64,000 bases of DNA, taken from positions 1-64,000 of the forward strand of contig JAKJHU010001678.1 in the NCBI GenBank assembly GCA_022316685.1, given 5' to 3'. The notes below the pieces were generated by a model. The model saw nothing but the letters and a program-made list of their open reading frames with translations, had not been told where the DNA came from and searched no databases. The DNA is from Progne subis subis (lineage: Eukaryota > Chordata > Aves > Passeriformes > Hirundinidae). Made by a program: the position numbers and the translations under genes. This document shows, piece after piece, positions 10,661 to 23,125 of this stretch. Positions within the stretch are counted from its first letter, which is position 1, and each line of letters begins with the position of its first letter.

Positions 10661-11319
10661 TGTCCTAGGATAACTTTATGGTGCTTGTATCCCCAATCAT
10701 CTGTTCTGTTTGTGCTGTATATTGAGTCCTGTGCCTTTAAGACTGGTTCTAAGAGCAAGGAGAAGCGCCAAGTTTGTTTAGAGAAAACTGCCTGACTCCT
10801 CCACATTCTTCTCCGGACGGGGTGTTCGGCGGAGGCTTGGAGAGACTGCAGGACAGAGACCTTTTTGCTTTTAGTTAGTTTCAGATAGCTAGGGCAGAGA
10901 AGTTCCCTGGACTGTTTTTTTTCTTTCCTTTTTCTTGGAACTGTTTAAACCTGCCCTGGACAGAAAACCCAGGGGAGCACTGGGGGCTGCACCTGTGGCC
11001 CACCGGGGCCTGGAGCTCGGCATTTTCCAGCAGCGCCGGAGGGACTGGGACTGAGGAGAGACTGAGAGAGAGCCGAACTCCACCCACGGCAAGGACTTTC
11101 TCAATTTGCCATCTCACTCCAGAACGAGAGGTTTTATTGTTTCATATTATTCATTCTTTATACTTGTATGCACTTTATTTGTTTAGTAAAATAGTTTTTT
11201 CCACTTTTCTCCACAAAGGTTTTTTTTCGGACTGGTTGGAGGGAGGGGCCACTTGGGTTAGCTTCCCAGAGGGATCCTATACAGGGGTTTTCCCCCAAAT
11301 TTGTCTCCAAACCAGGACA
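10661..11319 (+). repeat. 3' LTR of the provirus
   Basis: 659 bp, TGTCCTAGG to CCAGGACA, matching 5,937-6,595 without indels. Differences cluster near 10,770-10,781 (GG to CA and T to A); the rest are scattered single changes. Confidence 0.97.
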
Positions 11320-11324
11320 ACAGC
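11320..11324. repeat. Right target-site duplication ACAGC
   Basis: Exact copy of 5,932-5,936, directly abutting the CA end of the 3' LTR. Confidence 0.93.
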
Positions 11325-11495
11325 TAATTCAGAATATCTCTGAAGATGTCCCCATGCAAGGGCTGCAGCACCGAAGGGTGGTTGTGGGTGAAAACTGGAG
11401 ACATGAAATCAGAAGTAATCTCAGATACACTGACTAGGTGTGTCTTAATTTCTCGCTTCACAAGATAAGATTGTAGATAACTCTCTCCTTTCCAG

Positions 11496-11597
11496 TGGGA
11501 GATTTGACTTCACTTACATACTTAAATAAAGCTAAGCCTGCCAAATCTGGGATTGTAAGCACTGCTGGACTCATTTGGATCTGTAAGGGTGAAACAG
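11496..11597 (+). other. Exon candidate (102 bp)
   Basis: Preceded by CTCTCTCCTTTCCAG and followed by CAG/GTAAGT, both near consensus. One frame is open for the whole block, phase 1 in and phase 1 out, encoding a peptide that begins GDLTSLTYLNKAKP and ends ICKGET. The phase fits both the 41-bp block upstream (5,336) and the block at 12,251. It starts only 176 bp after the provirus. I do not recognise the protein; chance pseudo-exons remain a serious alternative. Confidence 0.2.
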
Positions 11598-12250
11598 GTA
11601 AGTGGCCTGAGGGCAATGCAGATCTCAAGGTGTTGCTTCAAGTCCTGTGCTTTGGTGTCCTAATTGATCAGCCTGTCAGTTGTGCAGGAGGCTGGTAGGA
11701 GACAGTGAAGGCAAAATACTGCTAGAAGACAAGGTGCAGGACTTAGGAACAATAAGCAAGCACAGAAGAAGAGAGTTAGATGATTCTATTTTAGCACTGT
11801 GATTTCTGTTTTCATCTCTGAATGTTTCTGCTGGTCTCAGTGGTATACCTGATTTTTCGTCATAGATTATCCTTGTGCTTTCTCAATTACGTCTTATTAA
11901 AGGTTTGAACCTGAAAGGTAAAAATACTCCCAAATTTATAGGTAGTTGCATACAGCCTTTAAATGACTTTCACTTCTCAAAGTGACCTGAATTTACAACT
12001 TTCTCAAACCCTAGTGCACCTTTTTATGCTTCATCTATGATTTAATTTCAAGACACGATCGCTATGACGGAAGAATATTGTCTGTTCCTCCTTGTGGAGG
12101 AGCTAGGTAGGAGGCATGTTGGCTGGCTCAATTCTCCCAAAAGGCACTGGACAGTATGTATGGGAACTATGGGCAGAGTAAATGCAGTGCTGGTAATTCC
12201 GAAAGATCTAGGATCAGACTCTTGAAGTAAAATTTGTTTTTTGCTTGTAG

Positions 12251-12416
12251 GATTCCAGTGCTTTCCTACAGCTGTTATGACTACTGATAATAACTGCAAG
12301 GCTCCTTCTCATGATGCAGTTAGAAGAGTGAAGTTTATACTTGACAGAAAAATAACACATCTCTTAACTGCCTTCAAAAGTCAGGGGTGGTTGCTGAAGG
12401 GAATGAAGCGTTCCAA
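12251..12416 (+). other. Exon candidate, phase-compatible with 11,496
   Basis: The acceptor-like tract TTTGTTTTTTGCTTGTAG is followed by a frame that stays open with the phase left by the 11,496 block. The peptide contains SHDAVRRVKFILDRKITHLL and FKSQGWLLKGMKRS. It either ends at TGA 12,418-12,420 as a terminal exon or is spliced at AA/GTGAGA (12,417). No family was recognised. Confidence 0.18.
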
Positions 12417-13501
12417 GTGAGAATGAATTGAGTATCTCAACAAACTATGCAGGTAACATATAAAAGAGCATGTGAACATGAATCCGTAACTCAGAATTGG
12501 TCTAGGGTATATAACTGACAGAAGATATGAAGATATAAGTAGGTGTCTTTCATGTTACACATATGAGCGACTTTTCTAGAAAAAAAGGCCAGTAGAGGAT
12601 GTGATATCTGAAAGACACAAATTACAACAGGAAAAGCTACCATGGCATATTTTAAATAAAATCTAACTCATAAAGTATGAAAACTGATGTCTTGCAAGTG
12701 AAAACAAAGTGTAATCTGGAACAGGGCTTCTTCTGAGAGTTACCTGTTCTTACGACAGTAGACAGCCACAAATATCCAATAACTGTTTCTTTTATGAGTG
12801 GGGCAGATTTTGCACATAAAATGTCAGTGAGGTAAATGTCAACCCATGCATAACGAGCATGTGACTCAGCCTAAATCTTGCACACCATTACAAGTGTTTT
12901 AGTATGAGGTTGACATGAAAAGAAACTAAGATCCTTGAAAATTGTTTTGGTTATTTTTATTTTAGTTACATAGCAATATTTGTTCAACAGTATCACAGCA
13001 GTACCAAAATCCCAAGTGATTGTGTCATTAGTGATGCTCTTTGCAGCCATAATCCTGGCTATCCAAAGCAAACGTTACTGGTGAGGCTTAGCAGAGCCTT
13101 TGTTTCTCCCATATTTAGGTTTCTTGTGAAGGCAAATCAGAACATTGGTGCAGACACATACCTGATGATTAGGACTCTGATGGTTTGTCTGAGAAGTCAA
13201 GTCAGCGTAAAGCTCATTGAACACAGTGCCATGCAATTTGAAAAGAAATATCTGGCATGAAAATATACTTGGTCTTAAAGGCACACAAAGTATGGAAGTG
13301 GAATAATATCAACGATGGTAAGAGATCAACCTTCTTTTCCCTGCCTGCCTTAATATACAGGGTGTCATAAGGTATTGTCATAAGAACAACTTAGTTCTTA
13401 TCATTACTATTTATGGAAATCTCAGGGCAGTTCAAAAGGCAGCAAAGGGTTTTTCTTGCACTTTTTCCTTCCTAAAGGTTATGCTTGCACTCAAGTTTTG
13501 C

Positions 13502-13594
13502 GTGTGTGTGTATATATATATATATATAAATATATATAACTAAATATGTATAACTATATATAACTATATATAACTATATATATATATATATATA
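13502..13594. repeat. TG/TA microsatellite with TAACTATATA units
   Basis: A (GT)4 run passes into (TA)n and then several TAACTATATA decamers before returning to (TA)n. It is likely to be length-variable. Confidence 0.95.
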
Positions 13595-16500
13595 TTTAAC
13601 TAAATCCAGTCATCCTCTGTTCAAAAGTATTTGATTTGTTATGTGGCAAGCCCTGATGCATTAGCTATAAAATTAAGAAGTCAGAAAAACTTCATTTCTT
13701 TTTCTCTTTATTCACTATGAAGAAAATATATTTGAAGCAGACTATATGGTAATATTTCCTAACTCCTTTATATGCAGATTTTCCTTTTTCTGTCACCCAA
13801 AACTAATAAAAAGGATACAGAAAAGGTAACTGCAAATTTAGGAAAGCTTCCAAGGATTGACCCTGGATTACTTTTTGTTACTTAATTGAATATTGTTATT
13901 TTTACTGGTATTGCTGATATTATGCTGGTTATATGCATGTTCTACAAATAACAGAGGGAAAATAGAAAAGAAAAAACTTAAAAAAAAAAAAAAAAAAGAT
14001 ACTTAGACAAAGAGCACACATCCTAAGCTGAGACATTGCCCTCAATTACTTTTATTATATCTATTTTTTAAAAGGTTAAATTTCAAATTAAAGGTTCCTT
14101 TAATATTCAACCACCTGTTTTATAAAGTGAACCTTACTTAATATGTCAATTTTTACAGCTATTCAAATTCAAGTAAAATCCATTCTAAGCAGTCTGCATT
14201 GATATGATTTATTCTTTCAGAAAGAGTGAAAATTAAATTCAAAAGTGAGCACCTATCTCCACCTGTTAATCTATTCATAAAAATATTATCTATTGCATGA
14301 ATATTCATTTCTTACATCTTTGCTGATAAAATGAATAGTTTAATATTTCTCAGGCTTTTAGTCCTGTTTATACTTTTTCCAGATTTGTCAGTGTGGCCTA
14401 TTTAGCAATTTAATATCTAAATTTGCAGTACATATCTATTGAGATTAAGCACTTTAAATTTACCTGATGTGAGGTGATTTAGATAGACATGTGCAAGCTA
14501 GCTCTTATTCTGATTTCATAGGATTTTGTGTCATTTCAGCTCCAGAATAGTTGCTTTATAACCAAGCTTATATTTCATTACCCAGCAGGCATTTGGAAAG
14601 CTGTCTTTCCACTTTTCTTCAGACTTTATTATGGAGTTATTCAGTCAACTGCATTGATAATGAAAGGTTTTTAGGATTTTTTTCTTCCTTAGACAAAAGA
14701 CCACTGGGAAGAGACTGTCTTTTGTTCAGGTTCATATGGCAGGATTACTGGGTATGAAAAGTATTAAAACTCATTAATGTAGGTAAGTGTGGGGGGATAG
14801 ATTGTGGAGAGACAGATGGAGATGGTACTGAAGGCAATCTTGCTGTTAATATATTGCAGCTTATTAACAATATATTGTTAATTATCCAAGAGTGGAAAGA
14901 GCCCTGCCCTCCCAGTTGTGGGTGTGATAAAAAGTGAGTTAGCTAGGAGGGAGTTAGCTGGAGCTAGTTGGAGACTGCTGGCTGTGCTGTGAGGAGGAAG
15001 GGACAGGAGGTTGTGCAAGGGACAGAAAGGGTAAGATGTCATATATAGGACAGACAGGGTTAGGCAGCCGTACTAAAGAGGAGAAGGAGTGAGCCAGAAC
15101 TGGAGAAGAAAGAGAGAAAGAGCCAGAGCTGTGTGGAGCTGCCCTTAGGAGGCTAGAGAGAAAAGGCGTGGGAGACTTTTAAATAACAAGGTGCTGATAC
15201 TTGGAGCATTCTGATGTTTTTAATGAAGCACTTTGAGTGCAGTGTCCATCTTGACTTCCACAGGTAACTGCTAGTTCTTTTATGCACGTATTCTCTATGG
15301 AAGATTTCTGACTTTGTTTGTATACATCTGTTTAAGATACATATTTCTGTCTACAGAGACATCAGAAAGGGTTCAAAAATTTCAGGTGCATTTACCTTGA
15401 AAATTAGAGCAATTCAGTGCTCGAATCACTTTCTCCATTCCTGAAGAGTGTAGGAGGTTTTGCAGCAGTGAGGCAGGATGAGATCTAGATCAGATCATAG
15501 AAATCTCTTTTTCCTCCGTTAAAATTATAGGGATTTTAATGTCCTTCTTTCACTGCTAGTGTACTCTGCACTCTGTGTTTTGGAAAATGGGATTTCACTC
15601 AGGAAAAAAAAAAAAATCAGCAAGATATCTTGAAATTCTCTTGGGAGACTGTTGCAGAAAACTGTTCTAGTCCCTTAAAACTGTTACTCTGAATTATATT
15701 GTAATACATCAAGTACTTTAAAAAAATCCCTTGAAATCAAAGGTAATCCTTAAATGAAAATCTGATAGTAAAGGAAGTACAAAATAAACTTTTTTTAATA
15801 TCTCTGGAGTTCCCCTGAAATGTTTTAAAAAATTATTGCAAAAATTTTTTTGATTTTCCCCCTTCTGAAATCTGAAATTCTAGGCTATGATTTTGATACT
15901 TAAATTAATTAAAATATTCACTTTCTAGGCTAGAAAAATTCTTAGTGTTTATTAACTGATTGCCTTCAAATTTCATTTGTCATAAAGAATTTCTACTATA
16001 GGGTAAAGAATCTTAGTCTGGACTCTTTCTACCAGCTCTGAAATCCTGGCTAGTATTCCAGTTTACTTTGACCTGTATCTTTTTCTGCAATCCGCCTTCT
16101 CAGTCACTTGCAAGTATGAGAACATGACTGAGAAAAACAGTAGGTCTGTTTTAATGTGCCAGTTTTGGCTTCTGGGTTATCTCTGTGTCGTCAGGTGCTT
16201 GTTCGTATTTCTCTCTGAGTGCAGGCTCTTTCGTTTATCAAAGCTCATTTTATTGCCTTCTATTCCTGCTGCTTTCATCTCTGTGGCAACTGAATGTTTT
16301 GTTCAGCTGAGCTCTACTTTTTACTGCTACCTGCAAATTTTTCCAGAGGGGCAGTGTGAAACAGAGGCATGGTATCTGAGATCTAGTGTGCAAGGACAGT
16401 GTATTCTTATAAAAATTTTTACTACTAGCCACTTGCAAATATTTCACCATTACTTATTAAAAGAATAATATTGAAACATGGTGAACCCAAACCCACAGTT

Positions 16501-18044
16501 GCTATTCTTCTGGATTCCAACCGGTGCAATACTGAAGATACTTTTAATTAAACAGAAAATAATCCTGCCTGGTAAATTGTATAAGTATTTGCTACAAATA
16601 AAACAATTAATTATCTGAACTGAACCTATAAAAACCTAGAATGCATGTTTATTTGGCAGGTTTTACCTTTATTTCAGTGTTTATAAATCTAAAGAAACAC
16701 TGTCATTTTCAGCAGCAAGTTGTTACCATGCTGGTCAGAGCGATGGACTCTGTCATCATTCCATATGTTATTTCAGAATTTTTAAGGCTTATCAAAAACA
16801 TTTGTCAAAGTGACACTAGTTAAAGATAAGTTGAGCAACCATTTTTGTGTTAAAACGAATGCAACTGCCACTTGGCAAAACCCGTGCAAACAGCCAGGGC
16901 AGAGAAAGCCTTAAATGTTTGAATAAAAACAGCTTGTTCCTATTAGGAATGCAATGACCACAAAGGAATTTGGTTCCACTTTCCCCTGCAGTATGTCCTA
17001 TCTTCCTCTGAGCTTTTTACACTGGAGGAAAGTGTTTTGCACAGCCTCTGTACATGGGGAGATGGAAGGCACTGAGAGTCAGTCTATGCCAAAGCTAGTC
17101 TAGGAAGGTCCGAGGTCTCAGCTGTTGCCCCTTCCCTGCTCTGTAAACTGTCATTGCAGAAGCTTCTGTCAGCTCCACTCCCTTTGAACCCCATGTTTTC
17201 TAGAAACTGGAGCTCTTATTAGGTTCCTGCAACAAATTTCTTATGCATTCCATCTGCTGACAGGTCTTTAAGTACCACTTTGATTCTAAAGTCAACATAT
17301 TGATGGTGAAATAGGTCAGCATGGCTAGTGAAGAAAATGATGCTGTTCTGGGCACCTCCTTTGGTGTTGCCCTCAGGGCACAGGTTGGATCTTTGTCTTG
17401 CTCCTGAGGTTCTGCCTCCCTCCATGACTCTGGGGACTGCTGTTAAATATGGAGCTCCTGCCCATTTACATTTGTATGTGAGGAGGCCCAAATGGCGGCT
17501 AGTGAAGTGAAATTGCAATGTTCACATCTCTTTGAATGCTCTGGCCCACACATTGAGGATTTTAGACCAGAGCAAATACTTCTCAAAGATTCTCTGCCTA
17601 AAATTTCACACTACTGTGAAAAGTCTCCACAACTGAGATTCAAAATAAACATTTTTGCTTAACTACCTGTTTTGTCTGTCAATTGTGCCTGATCATTTGT
17701 CAAAAATGCCTATTCAATTCCCTAATGGATCTCTACCTCTGATGCTTCTTATTCCTGTACTGCTCCGATATTTCTCCAATTTTCCACCTGCAAATGAATA
17801 TTGAGGGACAAGAAATGTGTAGAAGGAGTTGCAAGGCTACCCTCCTAGCAGCATGACACAGGACACAGTGCCTGAATGTCATGGGCGCTGCATCACATTA
17901 CACTTGATGAGTGTGTGGTGGTGGGAATGAAAACTTAGGTAATGCCTAAATGCTTTATTTTGGATGAAAGGTCAGGGTAGCCTGGAGTAATCTGGCACTA
18001 CATTCTCTGCAAAAAAAGACCACAGTTGCCACTAAGATTATGGA

Positions 18045-18789
18045 TGTCTTAGGTTGCAATATATAACCAAAAGCATGTATTCTATTCCCAATCTGTTCAA
18101 ACCAGTTGAAGAGGTGTTTTTTCTCTTAACTCTGGGGGGAGAGAGTGAGTGCTTTCTCTTAATGGGCCAGCTGTTAAAACCATGTGGAGCAATGTTCTTT
18201 ACCTCTTCCATCGCTCATCCTCCCTCCAGGGGGATATCTTCTGTTAATGGGTCATTAAAGCTCAACCCCATGACTGATAACATTACATCATCCCATTGTG
18301 AGATGCTCCATCCACTGGGAGCAGCCAGGCATTACTACTTGGAATAACTGAAATAAGACAAAAGCTGAAATTCAGCATAGCAGGACAGCCAGTTTTTTCA
18401 CTGGATCTCCCAGAGGAAGACCAGACCCATCTCGCCACCACTGGACCCTTTCTACAGGATCATCTTTGTTCCAACAGAACTACATATGTCACTCCAGGAG
18501 GACTTAATTGAACTGCTTCCAACACCCTGACCAACAAGGCGTCAGGTCATATTCTGACTCTGTCAGTGTTTCTAGGATTTTTTTTTTTTAATTGTTTGTT
18601 TGTTTGCTTTACTACATTTGTATTTTTTAATATTCCTAGTAAAGAAATTTTATTCCTATTTCCAAATCTTTTCCTGAAAGCCCTTAATTGCAAAATTATA
18701 ATAATTCGGAGGGAGAGGGTTTACATTCTCTATTCCAAGGGAAGCTCCAGTTTTCCCTGGCAGACAACTGTCTTTTCCAAACCAAGACA
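18045..18789 (+). repeat. Complete solo LTR, ERVL-related, TSD ATGGA
   Basis: Starts TGTCTTAGGTTGCAA and ends AAACCAAGACA, with six-base inverted termini TGTCTT/AAGACA. It is flanked on both sides by ATGGA (18,040-18,044 and 18,790-18,794), an exact 5-bp duplication. Its 3' part (AGTAAAG, T-rich run, GGAGGGAG..., AAACCAAGACA) parallels the end of the provirus LTR and fixes the orientation. A minus-strand relative is at 35,146. No internal retroviral sequence adjoins it, so it arose by LTR-LTR recombination. A short (TTTG)n run near 18,595 lies inside. Confidence 0.88.
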
Positions 18790-19117
18790 ATGGAACAGTT
18801 TTCTGTTCAGTCCTGAGTGATTGTTTCTACAATGCCAATCAGAAAAAAAGGATATTATCTTGTTTTGTTATAGAGAGCACCCAAACAAATTTTGGAAGGA
18901 GATTAAAGAAGAAAAATCCAACGAATGCTTTTTCTTTTTTGAATGTTTTTGGTAGCTTTTTTCCTGATTCAGCAACCATGCTCTTCATCACTGTTTCATT
19001 GGTAACATTGACTGGAATTTGTCTAAACCTACTCACAATATTTCCTATAAATCCTTTTCTCCCTTGTCACCCCTCAGCTTCACACTGAGTTTCTGATTTT
19101 TATCTCACTGGTGACAG

Positions 19118-19342
19118 TGGGAGTACTTATGTGTCTTGGTTTATGTTGACGTGGATATTCATGCTGGAGCAAGTACTCACTCAGGACCATTACCTGTACT
19201 GAGGAAAATTGCCTCAGACTGTTCTGTAGGCAAGAAAGCAGTCTTCCAGGGCTTTCTCATGCAGAGCCCAGTTCTGCTGAAAGATGCTGAAGAAGGTGCT
19301 TGGGTAACAATAACCACACCTGTCAAGATGCTGCGGGAAAGG
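19118..19342 (+). other. Exon candidate (225 bp, phase 0-0)
   Basis: The acceptor-like TTTTTATCTCACTGGTGACAG is followed by exactly 75 open codons and then AAAGG/GTAAGT. The peptide includes YVDVDIHAGASTHSGPLPVL and ends VTITTPVKMLRER. Its amino-acid composition is less K/N/I-rich than typical chance frames here. I do not recognise it. It could be a conserved exon, a gene relic or chance. Confidence 0.2.
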
Positions 19343-19626
19343 GTAAGTTGTTTCTAGAGTACTGGAATATTTTTGGTAAGCCTAGCTGGATTTCAGCATT
19401 ATGGGAACCTCTGAAAAGGCCCCTGGTTCCCAGCAGTTTGGCTTTAAATTAAATTTTCATGAGTACCTAAATTCTGAAATAAAATGACTCCTACCAAGAC
19501 AATACCGTGTTCTACCTGTCACTGGTCTGGAAGTTAGCAGGACATCATTCTTGGTACTGGAAGACCTTCACATTTTCTCCCTTAAATGTGTTGTTATATT
19601 CCATGTTCAAATACATTTACATTTAT

Positions 19627-19658
<32 letters not shown>

Positions 19659-20225
19659 GACGCTTGAGTGATTTTAAACATAATAGACCTTTCCATGTCA
19701 AAGACAGCTTCTCCATTTGGATGCAGAATGTCTCTTGAAGACAATTGTTTGGTGGAGAGATTGGAGATAGAAATAGAGCACAGAAATAAATTGCACATGT
19801 CTTTGGTTTTGATTTTTTTCCCTCTAAATCCTGCATTTCATCTGAATGGAGATGCATAAAAATCCCATTAAAATTGGTTCCACTTCTTTGAAATGTGCCC
19901 TAAGTCTAATTCTGACAAAGCTGACATTTTATATGCTCATATCATGACTTACAAAAGGTAATAAAAATAAATTCTCTTGTATAGTCACTATAAAATCTGG
20001 TATGAGATGAACTTTACATTTGATACTGATATACTTACTACTATGCCAGAAAAAGAGACAAGGGCCCTATCAAATACACCTTTAACTTTCACTTGGCTAA
20101 ATTTTCAGCTGTTTTGTAGGCTAAAAACATTCTTTGCTAATATCTTTCTTGATGGAAAAGGTGACCTTTTAACAATTATTCAGATTAAACCAAAATGAAT
20201 ATTTTAATTAATTTTTTCCCCCAGT

Positions 20226-20630
20226 GAATGAGATGAAGAATGATTCAGTATTTCACCAGAAGAACCTGAAAAATATTATCAATGATTTAAGGAAGCACAA
20301 GCTGCACAAATACCATTCTTTTGTGTGAGCTCTGCAAGATGCTCATGCCAAGACAATCCAGTGCCCTCATCTTAAAGAAGTTGCTGAATGTGTCTTTGGA
20401 CAGAACAAGTATTTCAGAAGTAGTCCTGTGCTCCTAACAACACTGCTGCTACAATGAGATTTTTTTTTTTTTGTCCTAAGTTGCTGCTCAAGTGGAAATG
20501 TAATCAAGAATTTTTTGCATGGGATGATGCTGAATCTCTCCTCTATGGCCTAGTTCGAGTAATTACAGGAACCAATAACAAAAAGTACATCACTGCTGCT
20601 GTGCTCTCAAGAACAAACTGATACTGAGTT
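20226..20630 (+). pseudogene. Possible decayed coding block of unknown family
   Basis: After a strong acceptor-like tract (TTTTTTCCCCCAG) one frame reads about 75 codons with a single TGA at 20,327-20,329, including CPHLKEVAECVFGQNKYF. A T-rich run near 20,460-20,475 interrupts it. A second frame then reads about 45 codons including EFFAWDDAESLLYGLVRVIT before a stop. The two parts look protein-derived but match nothing I know. A translated search would decide. Confidence 0.22.
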
Positions 20631-23040
20631 TAGGTTTACCTTGTGAGATAAACATTGGAATCTAAGTTTCCATATTGTAATAAACCCCGATGACTTAAGA
20701 TTCAAATTTTCAGAGCTCAAAGAGCATTAATAGACCTACATTCTCTGGTAAACAGAGTATCCAAAGGCAACATTAGTAAAAGCGCCTCTGTAATTTAGGA
20801 TACTGAGACTGACTGATCTTAAGATTCATCAGAAAATTAATTTGAAACACCTGTATTAGATGCTGCAGGTAGATTTTATAATATCAATATGAAAAAAAAT
20901 TTCCAAATTTTTATTCACAGCTTGCTGCTTTATGACTATGCAGTTAGATTCGTTGATTTGTTGGGCAAAAAGTCACAAGTTGAATGCTACACGTTGCTAA
21001 GATCTGCCTGAGTTTTCACAGGCGATACAATGGAGAAAGCTGGCCCGTAAAGGCTCCAGCCCAATGTTTCATTGAAGCCTTCTCTTGAGGAAAAAGCATT
21101 CTTCAAGGATTCCTTTTTCTGAGGAGAAACAACAAAGAACAAACTTTACTCATGAGAAGTTCTGACAAATGAAAGCTTCTTGTCAGGTCTTCAATAACCT
21201 CAAGATAATGTATGCAGGCATTCCTCACTTCCTCCCTAAAGAGAAACCTGTTAGCTATTTTTGTGAGTTAAAGATTAAAGGCCTATATTTCATTAAAATT
21301 TTTTTATAACTTCAGAAAATGCCCAGAAACTTTGCATATGATTTCAAACACAAATGAGAGCACCACATTCACATGAGCAGTATTGTAGCTAGTGATGTTT
21401 GAAAACAATGTAAGTCAAGTCACAAAATATTTTAAATGTCAAGGTGACTTGAATTTCATGGTGTTCAGCCATTTCTTAATTTTCTGAAGGTTTTACAAAG
21501 TACCTTTTCCTCAAACCTGTTTTTATTACCAACTGCAATAAAGATAATTAAAAGAACAGAAGTTCCCTTTTAATTTTAATTTCAATTTCTTTTTTTTTTC
21601 TTTTGCCATTCTGTGTCTTTTAAAATGTTCTCAAATTTCCAAAGTGACAGAAATACAGGATGTGATTTTTTCCCCTCCCATTTTCATAGTTTGATAATCT
21701 GTATTCATCCAGTCACAAAGTATTTCATAGCAATTCTAGACTGACAAACAAAAACAGGAAGGGAAAAATAAAAATTAACAAGAAAAAAAAGAAAAAGCTT
21801 TTAGTCTGCATTTTTAAATGTTCAATTCATAAAAGGAAAGAAAGAGGAAAATACACGAAGATACCAAACTCTTGACATTTGATTCTGAATACTTTCAGCA
21901 CAAATGAATATGTGGGATATTAAAAGCAAAATCAAGTAAGAGCCTGAAAACATTTGATGTGCTTCTTCAATCACAAAAAAAGCCACTTTTGATGCGGCAA
22001 ATGTAGCCAGAGTATACAACTGAAAGACTTGAATTCAAACATGTCCATAATGGTAAATCAGTTCTTGACTGGAGTATATTTTCTCCATGAATAGGAGCTA
22101 GTAGTCATACCTCTGTTTGCTTCAATCTTTCTGTGGGAAGTATCAGTCTCATGCAAGGCAACATCATCTCATTTTGGTTACTATGGAAACCAATTGTGCA
22201 TGGCTGCAACAGTAGGCACTGGGTCCAACCAGGATTTTTTATATTTTTCCATTTGGGCTGCCTGCCTGAATAATCTTGCATTATGATGTGTTGCATAAAA
22301 CAGTGTTCTTTATTCTCAAAGAGGCAGTACACTTTGCAGATTTCAGTATTTTAGAAATAGCTTTCCAGTTCGTGCCCAGTCCTTCTGCTGCATGGAGTTT
22401 TGAGTACCTATGAGAACTAGAATGACCTGATGGAGAAGAATCAAAGATTGGTTTTGGTTTCCTTCTCCCCTCTCTCCAATTAAATTACTATTTAATTGTT
22501 GCTGCTTTACATGCAGTAACATGCTTTTCTTGGAAAGTAGAAAAAGTGTGTGTGAATTCTCTTTGGCTTGGGAAAGATGTACTGCCAACACCAGCAGACA
22601 GGATTGGGGCCAGTGAAAGGAGTGATACCAATGATACCCATTTATGCTTTTTCTGGATTTGCCAGCCCAGCTGGGTCACACACCAGCTTTCACCCAGCGG
22701 AGGTGTCAAGAAGGTGTGTAGGGGTGGGGAAGTTTAATGTAAAAGAGTAGAGGAAACTGATAAAACCCTTTGTGTTTTAGAATGGTTTTAAATGCATATC
22801 CTATGCTATAAGTGTGCCTTAATCTAACAAGACCTTCAAAAATGTTCAAAACTCTCAAAACAAACCTTCTTTGGAGTGCTTTACATGGGTTATAGGGGAA
22901 ATAGCAGCTGTTTTACTGAGCCAACTTTGGGGTTTGTCTGTGCCACTGGGACATTTAGAGCAGTTCCTGGAGATACGGCTTTGAGATCTTGTCTCTTCTT
23001 ATATGAAGCTTAGAAGATTGTCCAGTGGAAAATTTCTTGC

Positions 23041-23125
23041 CTCTGGCAGGGAGGCTAGCACAAGATAATCTATAAGATTCCTTCCAACCCAAACCATTAT
23101 GTGACTATGGTGCTATAATTCTAGG
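23041..23125 (+). repeat. CR1 3'-end fragment
   Basis: Carries the conserved CR1 tail wording (AAGATAATCTATAAGATTCC then CTTCCAACCCAAACCATTAT) with degenerate copies of the terminal 8-bp repeat after it. Only the last ~85 bp are recognisable. It is an old, strongly 5'-truncated insertion. Confidence 0.75.

Larger units (their letters stand above)
5937..11319 (+). mobile_element. ERVL-type endogenous provirus, LTR-bounded, internally deleted
   Basis: A 5,383-bp element with identical-length LTRs, a primer-binding-like site, gag, protease, reverse transcriptase, an integrase C-terminal remnant, a polypurine tract and a 5-bp target duplication. The protease and RT regions show the features of avian class III (ERVL-like) elements. 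Gag, protease and RT all lie in one frame from 6,666 to about 10,172, interrupted by stops at 7,662, 7,893, 8,496 and 9,000. The middle of pol, from the part after the RT connection through the integrase core, is deleted. There is no env and no recognisable dUTPase. The LTRs differ at about 10 of 659 positions (1.5%), implying an insertion a few million years old at typical avian neutral rates (inference). Several breaks make it defective. Confidence 0.96.
11325..18039. other. AT-rich stretch with microsatellite, no firm gene
   Basis: Contains two exon candidates (11,496 and 12,251), a TA-rich satellite at 13,502-13,594 and an A-run at 13,980-13,997. A G/A-rich patch lies near 14,900-15,170 with repeated GGAGTTAGCTGGAGC-like words. 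No known coding domain was recognised. Confidence 0.5.
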
